From the NCBI GenBank assembly GCA_035041965.1, contig JAPYMA010000632.1:1-64000 (forward strand): a stretch of 64,000 bases of DNA, written 5' to 3'. Under the pieces are notes generated by a model that worked only from the letters and a program-made list of their open reading frames with translations, searched no databases and had not been told where the DNA came from. Shown here one piece after another: positions 21,301 through 35,732 of the stretch; position 1 is the stretch's first letter; each line of letters starts with the position of its first letter. Source of the DNA: Anisakis pegreffii. Lineage: Eukaryota; Nematoda; Chromadorea; Rhabditida; Anisakidae. A program made the translations under genes and the position numbers.

Positions 21301-24300
21301 GGATGTTGTACAGCCCTACAATATGCTCGATTCAAAACGAGCGCTCTCAGAGAAATTCGCGAAAGAGGTGACTTATCTTGATTTATCTATCTTTCCAGCG
21401 AATACTCATTTAGTGATCTCGTTGGTGGATTAATCTTGCGATCTGTTTCATCAGTTTTTAGATTCTACTGAGCATTCGCAAGAATTGTCATTGAGGAAAA
21501 TGATATTTTGTATTAAAATTGATGTATGATTTGAGATGAACGCGTTCGTGACCGAGTTGCTGAAACGTGCTCAAGAAGAGTTGAACGCACAGAAGACAAG
21601 CGATGACGAGAAGAAGAACCGAATGTCGGCGGGTCAGAGTGAAATGGTGATTAATCGAACGAAGATGTTGGTTGTGGCCAACTCGATTTGTTTGCAATTG
21701 ATCGTTTGGGCTGCACTCGATGAGTTCGGTTCGCTCCCTTATTCTCTTATTATATTCACCTATAGTGGTTGTATTTGTCACTTGCAGTAATTGCTTGCTA
21801 TACAGTATGCCTGATTCATCGGATCTTATTTCTGTCGTTGTGGTGACGATATATAGTTAGAGTTAGACATGATGCGATATTCTTGAAAATATTCTTGGCT
21901 ATCGGAAGAATTGAATTGTTCGTTTTATGGTGAGTGTTTGTTAGGAGTAATGATTGAACAGTACAACTGCAAATGTAGTTGAATGCGATGACTCACGGAT
22001 TGTATTTGTTGATTGGAAATTCAGATGCGGAAATGTTGAGTTCAACGATTGCTGAACGAATCTGGCTGCATCACGGCCATCGTCACGTTCTGACGCATAT
22101 GCCGTTAAGTATGATGGCACTCGAGTCGCTGGGCAGTGTCGCTGTCAAGTTCCCAACGGTAGCCACAACGATCATCGTTCCAGCGCTGATTCGCTTCCTT
22201 CTCGAACCCTCACCGGTTCTGTCGAAACTGGCCACTGAGAGCGCGGTGAGTTGAGTTTCGCGTTCGATTCCTTGCAGTGACGTTCGATTTGTTGTTGGTG
22301 TGCTTTCATCAATTTCATGTCACGATCGGTTGTTTATCGAACAGAGAAAATAGTGAATTAAGTTGCGAATAACACAGGGAAATATTCAAAACGTTCATGA
22401 TTGAATGCAGGATGGATCAAGAAAATTTGATATCAGGATCAACAAAAATATCTTTATCAATTATACGGGTGGAAGTTTTATAGAATTGCGCGATTTCAAA
22501 GATTTAAAATGAATTGAATAAAAATATCGCTTGAATTAGATGAAGTGAAGAGCGGAACACTGAACTGAACTAATCAAAGAATTGAAGGTCGGAGATCGAC
22601 GTAATGCGATTGAAACGGACCGTCGGGAAGACGATCTGGCCGCGCGTCGTAAGCAAGCGCTCGAAAGTCTCCGCTCAGCTGCTATCCAGTCGATGTGTAG
22701 GTGTGTGTGTTCTTGACTGCATAAAATTGATCATTTTCATTTTACCAATTTCATTTCACCAATCCAATCTCACTGCAATTTCCCTTTCCCTCTCTCACGT
22801 TTCACTTAATTCAGCAAAATTGTTTTCGATTTATAACACAACTCTCATCAACGCATCGCATCTCATTTCTAAGCATTGCCGACCTAATTGTAAGGAATTT
22901 CAACAGTTCATCGATTGTGAATTCGTGTGAAATGTTGTCGAAATGTAAATAAGAAGTTGATCAACACAATAAATACCATTGAAGGGCACTTCGTTCTGCG
23001 ATGACCGTCGACAAGCTGTGCGTTCAAGCGTGTCTCACAACAGTCTCTACGAAACTTTTCCTTTGTTCGAATCCAGATTCCACTTAGTTTGTCTTTTTTG
23101 TCGCTTATTTTGATTAATTTTTTAAAGTTAATTTCTTAACTGAATTAATATATAGCAGAAAGGGCGATAAAATTGTGTTCAGTTGAAATCGATTCAGTTG
23201 AATTTGCAGTGGATCGTCACTGGTACTAGAAAATGCAATAATGATATTGGGTGGTATTGGCGTCGGCCTGGTCGATGTGCCGAACGTTCAACAACTCGTT
23301 TTTAATGTAATATTTTTTCACCAATCCAATCTCACTGATATTGTTTTTTTTCACCAATTGTTACAATTTTTTGTGAAGATTTTGATCATTTTCATTTCCT
23401 GTTTTTTGTTATTTATTTAGAGTTGTCGATTTGTTTTGGTCTGTTCGCTTCTGTTGATTAATCGAATTGATCGCTTTTAAGATATTCGCACAGCGATTCT
23501 CAAAACCAACCACATCGCTTGATGGTCAGATAATTAACGCATTAGCCAATATGTGGATTGCTGGAGCGGTATACTTGAATTTTGTTTAGATTTTCGATTT
23601 TTTTTCGCCCCACAAACTTGTTGTTGTTAACGAAGACTGTTGACTTTGGCTCATTAAAAGTGTGAAAATGTTGACAAAATGATAACAAATTCAAAGAATT
23701 GTTTGAATATTCTTGCTTCTGATCGTTCAGATTTTCTTCGTAATCGACCTCTGTATAGATGATATAATGCATAGATTGAGTGAATACTTTTGATGAAATT
23801 GAATTTAAGCGAGATATCTACGAGTTGATTTGGTTGTTGTTCACAAAGATTACGGTCGAATCGAGCAATCGAGCGTATTCCTCTACGGAAACATCGACCG
23901 GCGGTGAGCATCGATATGCGTATGTGTGCAGTTCGATTGTTCTCGTTCTTTTATGCACTTTTGGTATTTCGTTGTCAGAGTGTGTGACGCATAAACTCAG
24001 TTCGAGATTAACAGTTCAGAAAGGTAATTCAAAACGGTTTATATCATTGACAAAATGCGCAGTTAGCGATAATACGTGGATGTTCGACGTTTCGGTATTA
24101 CCTCTAACTGCGCAGGTAATGTGTCTTGTCAGTAATATACGCCGTTTCGAATCACCTATTGCCACCGTGCGCCTTATGAACGAGGAAAGGTTGCAGCAGT
24201 TTCAGAAAGGATCACAAAGTGTCATTCGAAAGATTGTTTAAATGCAAATTGATTGTCACTGTCGACAAATAAGTAGTACATTTATTGGATGAGGTAGTGC

Positions 24301-27300
24301 GTTATGTATGAGTAGTAGTGGTTTTGTTGTAGACACGTCTCGTTGGCAGTGGATACGGCATTAGCACGAATGGCTGAAAACGTGAGCAATGAAGAGGATA
24401 AGATGACGCTGCTCTACCGATTGCTGGAGTTGTTCGTGCAACTCGGTCTCGAGGGTAAGAAGGCTGCTGAACGAATGGCAAAAGCGACACTTAAGGTTTT
24501 TGTTGTTATTCGCATGAAAAACATCATTTTTTATCTTTACTCGCCAAAAATTATTTTATTTTTGTTGAGCATTCTCATATCAATTGTTGTAATCCATCTG
24601 CTCGAATCCTTATTCAATATCTCGTATGTTTTTTCTTCGTAGTCAAATTTTGAGAGAGTTTTAAAATAAGGCAATTGCAATTTTAAATGTACCGTGACTG
24701 CTAAAGATCCCCTTAATTGTGTCAAAAATTTAAACTTGAATCGGTGTTTTGCTTGTTTACAGATGTCGAATGTGGCGGGTAATCTCGGTGTGCTAATACC
24801 AAAGATCGCAGCGTTGTTGCGTCGAATGGGTACCATTAGCAGTCCGCCAATGAAGCTGAGGAATTTGTTCCGTGATTTTTGGCTGTATTGCACTCTGAAT
24901 GGATTCGATGTTGCTGACTCGGGTATCGAAATTGTCATTTCGAAATTTATTTGCCCCACTGAAAATCGAAGCTTTCATCCAGCCACATATATTCGTTCTT
25001 CAAAATAGGAATGTGTGAAATTTGACGTGTGTTGAAATCAATTTTTGCGACATAACAGATTGTGAGCAGCATTAGGTTTGGATAGGCGAATGCAAAACGA
25101 TCATTGAAGGTTTATGGCCTGGAGAGTGGTACGAGGCAGTGTGCGTGGTTGCAAGTAAGTCACCGGTTCTGATCCCACACGAGAGTCTTCGCGCTGAACT
25201 GGTCGCAAATGCTGCGATTAAGAATGACGCTGTCACTGTGGTCAGTTGATCGTACAATTGACTTTTTTCTTTTTTGTTTAACGCTCAAAAAATTTTTTCG
25301 ATTCCTTTGAATTGGAAGACATATAATGTTGAATAGTTGATGGAAGTCGTTAGATATTGTGCCACAAAAAGTGGAATATTCTCTTTGAGGACTGATTGAA
25401 ATTCTTGCCAGTTAAATCAATTTAGTTGTGTTGATTGATAACAAGCAACTTTTTGGAATGTTCGGTTTTCTTCTTTTCAATAGCATATTAAATGATCTTT
25501 AAGTGACGAATCGGAATAAATTCATTTCGAACCCCTCAGCATATCTCATATCATATTATTCTTATTCAGTCTGAAATGATGAATGCTAATATGTCATACT
25601 TTTATGCGAACATCATCGCTTAATATGTTAAAAATTGACTATATCTTCTGGATCTGTATTATGTTTTCTGGTTATCTTGTTGTTCTTCTTGCAACTGACA
25701 TCAGTTCCATCATATCCATAATGTGCATCGAAAGTATTGAAGTTGGAACTGCAAGAGATTCGCAATACGATTCTGTCGGAGATGCAGCCGTCTGCTGATG
25801 TGATAGCGCTGGTGAATAAGATGGACTTCGCGCAGTGCATCTATTTGCTGTCCGTGTTTCGAATGGAACGTATGCGCGTTGTACACTCCACACAACCCGA
25901 AGCCGTTCATTCTATTTTTATATACCTTGAAAATGGGTGAGTTGTGCAATTGTGAATTGTTGTTTTAACGCATATCATTAACGCAGTCCGTTGTTCACTG
26001 CGTTTTAAGACCCCTAGCGGGAGTTGTGCATAAAGTAGTAATATGTGTGATTCGATGGAGTGATTGGATGGATTCCCGATAGGCGATTGCTCTTTGTCTC
26101 GAGAAATGCTGCCCACTTTAATCAAACACTAATTGAACGATTCATCTCATCTGGAACGTTCAAATTTGAGAACGTTTGCAGATTGATTCGAAAAGATAAA
26201 AGCGCCATGTGGACATGTCTTCTGTCGGCTGCAACGCTCATATTTTTCGAGTATTTGAAGCGAGCGAAGAATTTGAGTTTGGATAAAGCGTTAGAGAAAG
26301 GACTCGAATATCATGCGCAGTTCTTATTGGTCATGTTCAATCATAATCTCAGAGAGGTGTGTGCTGATTCTGATTCGGTTTTCTTGTTTATTTTGGAAAG
26401 AGTGTTCTCATTGTGTTGTTTGCAGATTAGACGTTGTGCAGATACGTGTTTGAGCAGACTTGTGGACACATTCCCGCATTTACTGTGGAACGGACGAGTG
26501 CTGAGTACGGCACTGGAGTTACTTGAGGCACTGTCGAATAACATCGACAATGATATTGAATGCATCAACACAACACTCGTCATACCCTCGCTTGAGTGGA
26601 CAATACAGTTGCAGGTAATTTGTGATTGCTGCAATGTGATATATTTTAAAAATTGATTTTTTGATGTTAATTGTTCATACCGTTGATTTAATCAAATTGA
26701 TATTATTCGATATTGTTTGAAGTTTACATTTCTTCGATTGTGTATTTCCAAAGTGTTGCTTTCTTTCATTTGATGTGAGAACAACTCAATGATGTGTTTG
26801 TGAATTCATTTTTTAAAGGATTCGTTAGATCAACGCAAGCTGTTGGTTCAAGACTTTACGCAGCGATGCAAACAGATTCTGCAAGAGGCCATCCGCTGGG
26901 CACCGGGCAGTACGAGAAGTCACTTAGTGGTGTGTGCATTTTTGTGGAGATGATTTCATTTTTCGTGATCTTAATGCTGCTCCTCGAAATGATGATCGTT
27001 ATGGAGTGGTCTGTAAAGATACCACTTCCCTCATAAACTCCATTGAATCCATTAATAATCGAGTGATGTTGAGTGTATGACATGCTTGATTTTATACGAT
27101 ATATTTGTTCATTTCAGGAATACGTATCCAATTCAGTCTCAACAAGCAATAACAGCTTTCGTCTGACCATTGAGGCGGTTCTAAGGGACAGCGAATGTTG
27201 TGGTGATTCGGTTGTTGAAAGTGATTCGTCGTCGAATCCTGGAGCATCAATCTATCTGACATCGTTGCATTTACGATCACTGTATTTGGGACAGGTTGGT

Positions 27301-30300
27301 GCTTGGTTGATTGTTAGCAGTGTTCGTGGTTGATCAACGAATGATACTTCGATTCGAAAGCGATTTTGTGATTATGCGACGAAAATTTTTTTCTTGAATG
27401 AACAAACACATTTAGTTTAATTCAAATTCGTATCGTTATCGAGTAGTCATAATTGTTGATTCATTATCATATCTGTGTCGACTTGAAGGTAAAAGGAATG
27501 CTGGCAATGTGTAAACGAAAAGACGGTGTAGGAGCTGGATTTCAACTGATTGAAAGTCTGGAGTGCGATTTGGATAGAGCGTGTGAGACGGGTTGTGATG
27601 AGGAAATGACTGATGCCGTCATGAAATTATCCGCACTGTTCATTATTCTGAAAGGTATAATACTATCTATTGCATTCCAATTATTGGAACACATTATTAT
27701 GGTTGACTTTGTTGTTGTTAGTATTTTCGATATCACTGATGAATAATATTCATTTCACATAAACGAATACTAATTTCTTTCCTTGTTACTTGTTCTTTAT
27801 TTTTAATGATTTCAGTTCCAGTTTAATGATTCCAAATTTTGGATGTTAAGTGAAGTAAGTGAACAAGTTTCGTTTTGCTTTTAAATGAAAAATATTTGCT
27901 TTATTTAGGGATTGTAATGATTTAGACGTGATAATTGTAATGAGTTCGTAAAGTGAATGAAAATACAGAGCTGAATCTTCGATTGCTGCACACGATCGTT
28001 TGGGTACCATCTAGAAACTTCACAGCCTCAACGATGCGTTTGTGTGTGATGTGTTGGAATTGGATTTTGGTCGCAAAAGATGACATTCACTCATCGGTAT
28101 CTTTCATTTGCTTTAAATTCATTGAAGGATAATGACACGTCAATACTGGATGGAATGACGCGAGAATGAATTGAATGTTAATATTAAGAGAACAGTGATT
28201 GGCTCTAGCTAAGATTTCATTGAAGTTTCTGCGTGAAATGGCCAGTTGCTGGACGAGTATCGTGCAGAAGGAGTGCGGTTTATTCGAACGTGACGCAGCA
28301 ATCGTATCGCCTTTGAGTGTGCAATACTCATCACGACCAAAGTCGCCGTTTATTCAGCCACATTCGATTTGGATTGATGTTTGTTATTTTATATCAAATA
28401 ATGTTTTTTTATAATCCTATAAATACATTTTATCTAGTTCAATTCGACATAAATTTCTAGCAGTGATAATTCATGGAAGTTCAGTAAGCAGATGTCGAAA
28501 TTTCACATTATTTTCAGCTGACCATGGCGTTCTTGTTTCTAGAAAATTGTTAACAACTGAATTTTCAAACATAACAAAAAAGTATGAATGTCATCAGGAA
28601 GCTAAGAGTGATCTTATGAGCTAAAAGAATGATTTGGCGATATAGACAGACTTAGGCTCACGATAAAAATAACTTTGAAGAGCTGATTGAAGGATAGTGT
28701 GTATCATTCAGTTTCTTTGTGAACGTGTCGGTGTAGCGAAGTATTCGAACCGTGAGCAGTTGGACATTCTCGAGATGATGTTCGTTCAGTCGTTGTCCTT
28801 ATGGGTTGGACAACAAACAGCTGCACTGAGCATTGCAGTCTCCTCTCCGACCACCCTTCTGCAACAACCGAGTTTGATCGGTAGTAACGGTAATAAAACA
28901 TTTTGAGAAACACTTAGAGAATCTTCTCTTTTGCTTTTTCTGTGTTTTTTTGCATTCTTCTTCTTTTAATAGGCAAAAAGTGTTTTTGAAGAGTTTTCCG
29001 AAAAGTATTCATTGTATTCTTTCAACAGACAAGATCGTTCTGAAAAGTATTCATTTATTCATGAACAAATATTGAATGAACTACGGTTTTATGAGTCGCG
29101 TTCATTTATTCTACGATTGTGGATGATTGAGTGTTTTTTTTATTTTTTAGAAGAATTATCATCATTTTTAAGGTGCAGTGCGTTCTGCTGATATTTTGAG
29201 TGTTGTTGTAAATGTTACGATTTCAGCATCGATGATGTCACGTAGCGTTGAAGCAGTCGGTGTTCGCTTTCGTTTGCTCACTTGTGTGCTGTCGATGATT
29301 CAGGGCGATTCGCTGTCGAGTCGTCTCTCGAAGAATGTGTTACGACAACGTGTCTATGCCGCAGCACTGGACTACTTCACGTGAGATGTCTTTTCATTTA
29401 TTCCGTTTCGCTGTAATTTATTGCTAATGATCAGCGATCGCATCGCATTGAACGACTGGTAATATGAAGATGGATGGAAATGGAAATGTCTCAAATGAAA
29501 TGAGCTGAACGATTTGATTTTGTGTATCGACTCAATGAAATCTATGTAATTCATTATTTATAAAACTGTTTACCCATATATGGTAAGGTTAATGTTTAAC
29601 GTACTTGAAGAGTGGCGCCTCAAACACCCACTCAGAATGCGACGCAGCTGCGTAATGATATACGATTGTTGATCGCATTCTGGAACACATTGTACGCGGA
29701 TGTGAAATACATTAAAAAAGAAATGTTCGCAAGTGTTGGTGGGTTTGTCTTTTGTTCACTTCTGATCGTTATTATTAGAAAGATCACTCCTCTTCGCCTT
29801 TCTTCTTGTTCTGCAAATTTGTGTTCTTTGAGAAACAGTAATAATGACAACTTTCGAATCGACTGCAATACCATGGGCAATACAATAATATTAAACGAAT
29901 CGAAGACAATTTAAAAGCTAATGTTACCTAAATCTTGTTTGTTACCTAAATATTTGTGACATAAATCTTGTTTCGTAGTACTGAGACTCTTCGCACTCGA
30001 TATCGAGTATTACTTGTAAAGAATACAATATGAATTCGTGCTTATCGCTCTCATAAAATGATAAGTAGTTCATTTAAGCAGTCTAGTTGTTGTGCTGTTA
30101 TGTTGCCACTTTCAGAAGTTGACCCTAAAATGCTCTCTACACAACAAATTCTTGATGATACCTACAAAAGCGATACCACTATGCTAAGCAAGTTGGTGGC
30201 TTCATTTTACATTCAAGGAGTTTTTGCTTTTCATTTTTCTTTTCATATTTCAACTGAACAATTTTCGCTGTAGCTCAGATCACAGCGGTGAAAATATAAA

Positions 30301-33300
30301 GAATTGGTTTTTCGTTCCTTTTCGACTTCATCTTCTGATTCGTCTTGTGATCGATGTGTTCCTTTCAGTCGTGCAGACGCCCAAACATGGCACGCTGCCG
30401 CAAGTACATCAATGAATTGGGTGACTGTTGTTGCATCGCAAGGAAAAGCGAGTGCTTTGCAGCGAAGCACTCTGAGTGCTGGTCACTTTCACATTCTTTC
30501 GTTTATTTGAATTGCATTGAACTTATTGTGTCAGCATATATTATTGATCAGTCATCGCTGAGATCCGTTTGGCTTGTAGAGACAGAACAGATATTTGCTT
30601 TGAGTTCATTCGTACAGAAAATGCAACATTCATCATTTCTGCATTGTGAATTGTTTCATTTTGTGTGTACATGATGAGAAAGGTATATTCTAATAGACAA
30701 CGTAAAACTGTGATCAGTTCAAGTTTTGTTCAGATCCACGACGGCGTGATCCGCATGGAGAAGTGGAAAAGCAAGTGAAAATATATAATAAACGGAGGAA
30801 TCTGATTCTTGCATTCACTGTGCGTTTTTTTCGTTATTCATTCATTGTTTGTAATCTTTTAAATGTCGAATTCAGTGATACTGAACAACATAATCCATCA
30901 AGTATCTTTGGTATCAAGTATTACTTATCGTGTAGCAATCAGTATTACGATTGACGAGTAATTTTTATCACTCGAAGCAAAATTTGATTTCAAACAACCA
31001 ACCAACCAAATGAGGCTTTTTTATCAAGCAAGCAATTTCTTTTCGAAACTTTTCCTCAGCAATCATGGTCATTTTTGTTTTTTTTTTTCCTTTACGTTTC
31101 AGCACTCTTTGTTCTTTTTTTCCATCGAACTTTGTATCATAAAATCTTGTGTTGTCGATTTGAATGAAAGCTGTTCAGTATGAAAATTGCTCAATGTAGA
31201 ATTGAATTTTTATCAGAGTTTATCAAAGTGAATTGAATTCACTTCTTAGTTTCAAATGAGTTGCTATATTTGATTTGTGAAGGCAAACGAAATCGAACGG
31301 CTGAGTGTTTGGTTGAATCCATTATGCGAGAGTATGGAAGAGGGTGAGGCAGTGGTGGATCAGTGGCGTAAGAACACATTTCCGGATCCACGCACCGAGC
31401 AACGACTCATGAAGGAGAACGTGAAGTTGGCCTGGGAGATCAGTCCTGAACTGGCTGTCTACATGCCTGAAAGGTGCATCGATACTCGTCATTAGTTACA
31501 TTGCGTGCATCTGATCAATTTAACAACCAACATGTAAAATTCCTCAGGGTTATCGCCTCATTGCATTGCACTTAACAGTTTTTTTAACGACACTGTGCAC
31601 CACTTAATTTTCGTTGTCTTTCAAACGTGATATGACTGAAAATTCAAATTCCTGACGTAATTTCAATCGATCTTAAACATTAAAATTTCAAATCATTCCG
31701 CTCACTGAAGAAATAATTTCTTCTACATTCATTTGTGTATAACTCTTCTTCATCGTTGCACGTAACGTTCGATTGTTAAGATTCCGTACGTGTATGTCTT
31801 GTCGCAGCGTTGTACAAGAGCTTGTGACACGTGCCCCAGAATTAGTAAGTCATATACCGGAAGCGTTGCTCTTGTTGATTGCTGACGGTAAAATACTCGA
31901 AGAGAGAACCGAGGTGAACGCTGCTCTTCGTTTATTCTTCATTCATTACCTTTTGCCACAACATTTTATTGTCCGGGCATTCTCGTTTTGTTTTTTTGAA
32001 TTCGACTTGCTTATGAAGTTATGAATTTCATCCGTAAACTTTTACGATGCTGAAGAGACATTCAATTTGCGGGCATTTCTCGCGAAAATCCTTCTAACGT
32101 ATAGTGAATCCAGTTATCTTCTATATAATCTTCCTTCACAGCATCTCATAAATCAAAATTTCATTCGTTACTGATCAGAACGAGGTATTCAGTTCATTTC
32201 TGAAGCAGCTCTCTTGGATGGGTGTAATTCGATGATGAACAACGATCTCTAAAAAGAGCAAAGTGCACGTAATTGCAACTATAAATGGACGTTGATTGAT
32301 CGGTGAAGTTACGGTAAAGCAATAGTGCTGTTTGCAGGATGTGAAAAGTTTGAGTCATATTCTCACCTGGGCACCGTGTTCACCAGTGACAGCGTTGTCG
32401 TTACTAGGTGCCAGACAGTATCCCACACATCCAGTCACGGTGCAGTATGCTGTACGAGTGCTGAAATCATACCCACCCGATGTTCTCCTCCAGTATATAC
32501 CGCAGCTGGTTCAGGCGATTCGTCATGATACGGTAGCTACCCTTCCTGTTGCTCTCTTCTGTTTATTTATTTCGTTTCTTACACTTCATAAGTAAATGCC
32601 ACTTTGATATCACTGCTACTATCCAATGAATATCACATTTTTTATTGTCCGAAGAACGGTACAATAAGTACAAGTGATCTTTTTTATACAGAGCTATAAA
32701 AAAGAACGGTGCTTGATCATTTTATAAATAATACAGAGTTAATGTTATATACACGTTCAGCTGCTTCTCTTAAAGGGTGACGGGCGATATCCAGTAAGGT
32801 ATGGATGAAATTGTTTGTGCCAAAATATGTGAAATGGTAGATTGCTTTTCAAATCAGGGGTTTAACGAAGTGAAAAGGAATAGCTTCGGATGATAGGCGA
32901 ATGATAGATAGGTTGATGAGGAGTAATCTGCAGATGGGTTATGTGGCCGAACTGATCGTATGGTTGGCTGGTCATTCACAGTTACTTGCACATCAGTTGT
33001 TGTGGAATATGCAGACAAATCTGTATAAGGACGAGGATTCGAAAGAGAAAGATGTGGACGTTTTTGAACCGCTCACGGATCTCATCAATAAGGTGCGATT
33101 CATATTGAATCACTTTGAGGGTATTATTTACCAAAAATTACCTAGCGATTCGATTCTGAAATGGTGATCTCGAAAACAACCATTGTGACAGGTTTAGCAC
33201 ACATTAAATTAACTGCTAGAATAATGCATCTTGATCGAGAAAAACATGAAATTACGTGCGTTTGCTTCTCTAGGAAAATTTTTAGTCCGCATATTCGGCA

Positions 33301-35581
33301 AATTTCAAATGTATTTATTCATTTCTTCATTTTACTAAACCAATCTGAATTTGAAACGTGCTGTTATGAATTTGATTGGTTAATAAGACGAAGTGTAATG
33401 AAATGATGTGCAAGTTTTATCAGTCCTTTTATAGATCTTATCACAACTGGAAGGTGCTGCGAAAAAGTTTTACGAAGCCGAATTCACGTCGTTCAAACGT
33501 ATCACTGACATTTCGGGAACGATTAAACCGTATCCGAAAGGAGAAGCTCGCAAGAAGGCGTGTCTGAAAGCACTTGCTGAAATACGAATTGATTCAGTCA
33601 CATATCTGCCTTCCAATCCTGAAGCGATCGTGTTGGGTATCGATTATAAGAGCGCAACACCAATGCAAAGGTTACAATAATGTACATATTTCTTTTGTGT
33701 GTTTGTGCGTGAAGACAAAGGAAAAATTCTGAAGAAACATTTTATTGGAAAGCATTGATTAGCAACATTTTATGTCGTATGTCTTAATTCCTCAAAATTG
33801 ATTCGTGTTCGTCCTTTATGAGTAGTTCATCGACAACTAGAGTAAGATGCGTGCCTGATCTTGCTCATCATATTTCGAGGCTTTTGAATGAATGCGTTAT
33901 CGTGCTTGACCTGAGTTCTTGAAATGGAAACAATACAAAACCAGTCGTATATGATATAAATTCTTAAGTGCGGCCAAAGCTCCGTTTCTCGCAAAATTCA
34001 AAGTTCGTCGCTGTGGAGTACAAGAACTGGAACGTATCGGTATAGCGGCACACGAAGGTGGTCGAGCGTCAGCGGACGCCGATATTCACGTTCTGGCACA
34101 GTCCGAGGACAGTCGTGTTTGTTGGCAGTCGGCTATTTTCAAGGTATTAACGAGAGTTGTGCGTTGATTTTGCTGAATAGCGTTGATGAATGATGGATGG
34201 AGTGAAGATGGAAGTGTTTCAGGTTGGAGACGATGTGCGTCAGGACATGCTCGCATTGCAACTTATGCGAATAATGCGTAATATATTCGAGGCAGTTGAA
34301 CTCGACGTTCGACTGTTCCCGTATCGAGTTGTAGCCACGTCACCGGGCTGTGGTGTCATTGAATGCGTACCGAATTCAAAGTCACGCGATCAACTTGGAC
34401 GTCAAACTGACTTCGGTAAATGAATACACTCCAATTGCACATCTGGAATGTCAATTGTTTCATTACAATGAAATAGTAATATTCTCTGAACTCACGAGAA
34501 CTTCACATCTACCGATGTGATTGTATTCATTGAATAGGAAGATTAAAACTGATTAGAATTTCGTGTGAATGGAAACCAGTGATATATGGATTGATTTCAT
34601 TTTGTATTCTAAGAAATGTGAATATTTTCAGGTCTTTACGAGTATTTTCTAACAACGTACGGTGATGAGAATAGTGAGAAACTGCATACGGCTCGTCGTA
34701 ACTTCATACGGAGTATGGCAGCATATAGTGTTTTCAGCTTTTTGTTGCAAATCAAGGATCGTCACAATGGAAATATTATGATTGACGACAAGGGGCACAT
34801 TGTACATATTGGTATGATATTGCTATGACACATTACAGCCATACAAGACTCTTGTTCATTTGACTTTAGATGGGTGATAAACAATACGATTTACTTATCA
34901 ATAATTTGCATAGTCGCATCCTTTCAGAGACTAATTCACATGCGAATATAATGCATTACTTGAGCGATTGATTGTGAGATAATTCCAATTTCGAAAGTAA
35001 TCGCATACGTTTGTTTGTTCAGATTTCGGATTTATGTTCGAGAGCAGTCCTGGTGGAAATTTGGGTTTTGAACCAGACTTCAAACTATCACAAGAGATGG
35101 TCGCTATCATGGGCGGAAAAATGGAGGCACCGAGTTTTCGTTTATTTGCATCGCTTTGTGTTCAAGCTTATCTGGCAGTGCGACCCTATCAAAAGGTTCC
35201 GTTTCAGATGCGATGGATGCTCTTTCTTTTTTAATATTTGTTTGCTGAATGATGTCGCTGAATTCTGAGATTTTCTAATGAGCGGTGCTGAATCTTACAA
35301 TAAGTGTTTGCATTCATTCACTTCGAAGATGATAATACGCCGAAATAAGAAGAGATTCGTTGTTTCAGTCGTTCATAGCACTCGTATCGCTGATGCTCGA
35401 CACGCGTCTGCCGTGTTTTCGTGGTAAGACCATTCAACAGTTTCGTGAACGTTTTGCACCGCATAGTTCAGAACGAGACGCTGCTAAATATATGATGCAA
35501 ATCATTCGGAATTGCTTTTTGAACGTTCGCAGTAAGATGTACGATCAGTTACAGTACATTCAAAATGAAATACCGTACTGA
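18302..35581 (+). CDS. PI4KA: Phosphatidylinositol 4-kinase III alpha
   Basis: The enzyme makes PI4P at the plasma membrane in a complex with TTC7/EFR3 (family knowledge). Exons: 18302-18373, 18833-18967, 19183-19276, 19494-19670, 19890-20085, 20316-20529, 20862-20927, 21082-21141, 21227-21367, 21536-21728, 22025-22245, 22588-22700, 22985-23086, 23210-23306, 23482-23568, 23810-23919, 24333-24495, 24763-24922, 25110-25240, 25743-25936, 26182-26356, 26426-26614, 26819-26929, 27118-27294, 27489-27654, 27969-28096, 28226-28378, 28712-28889, 29227-29380, 29611-29738, 30116-30191, 30369-30481, 30734-30819, 31283-31473, 31781-31913, 32338-32532, 32934-33092, 33435-33670, 33969-34143, 34223-34415, 34632-34811, 35023-35195, 35369-35581. 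Every junction is in phase; 2135 residues (human about 2100). Landmarks: [25 protein letters not shown] and [12 protein letters not shown]; catalytic loop DRHNGN (about 1990-1995); DFG (about 2008-2010); last residues NEIPY. All catalytic motifs are intact. Exon 30116-30191 is the least certain; it falls in a poorly conserved stretch and 29611-29742 joined directly to 30369 is also in phase. Confidence 0.97.
18716..18800 (+). ncRNA. Pre-miRNA-like hairpin in PI4KA intron 1
   Basis: The arm 18716-18754 pairs with 18765-18800 around a 10-base loop (TAGTACTCTG). About 36 bp form an imperfect stem with a few mismatches, the longest paired block being AGCTGAAA/TTTCAGCT with its neighbours. Size, loop and bulges fit a microRNA precursor in a host intron, sense to the host. 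A short foldback element is the alternative. I do not recognise a known miRNA seed. Confidence 0.4.
20687..20765 (+). repeat. Purine-rich tract in a PI4KA intron
   Basis: A run dominated by A and G (GAAGAAAAAAAAGAAAAAAA words) within the intron 20530-20861. It gives a Lys-rich ORF that is not part of the spliced gene. Confidence 0.7.
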
Positions 35582-35726
35582 CTGGATGCACTCGTTGTGT
35601 TTTGTGTCATGACGCATTCAACTTTTGTGTACATATCGCCTGCGAAACCATTTTCTAATGGCTTCACAGCTGCCAAGAATTCTTCGTCAATTATATGAGT
35701 CTGCTGATCTGCTTACGATTAGTCAT

Positions 35727-35732
35727 AATAAA
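35727..35732 (+). terminator. Poly(A) signal for PI4KA
   Basis: AATAAA located 146 bases after the PI4KA stop codon, in an AT-rich 3' flank. Confidence 0.5.
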
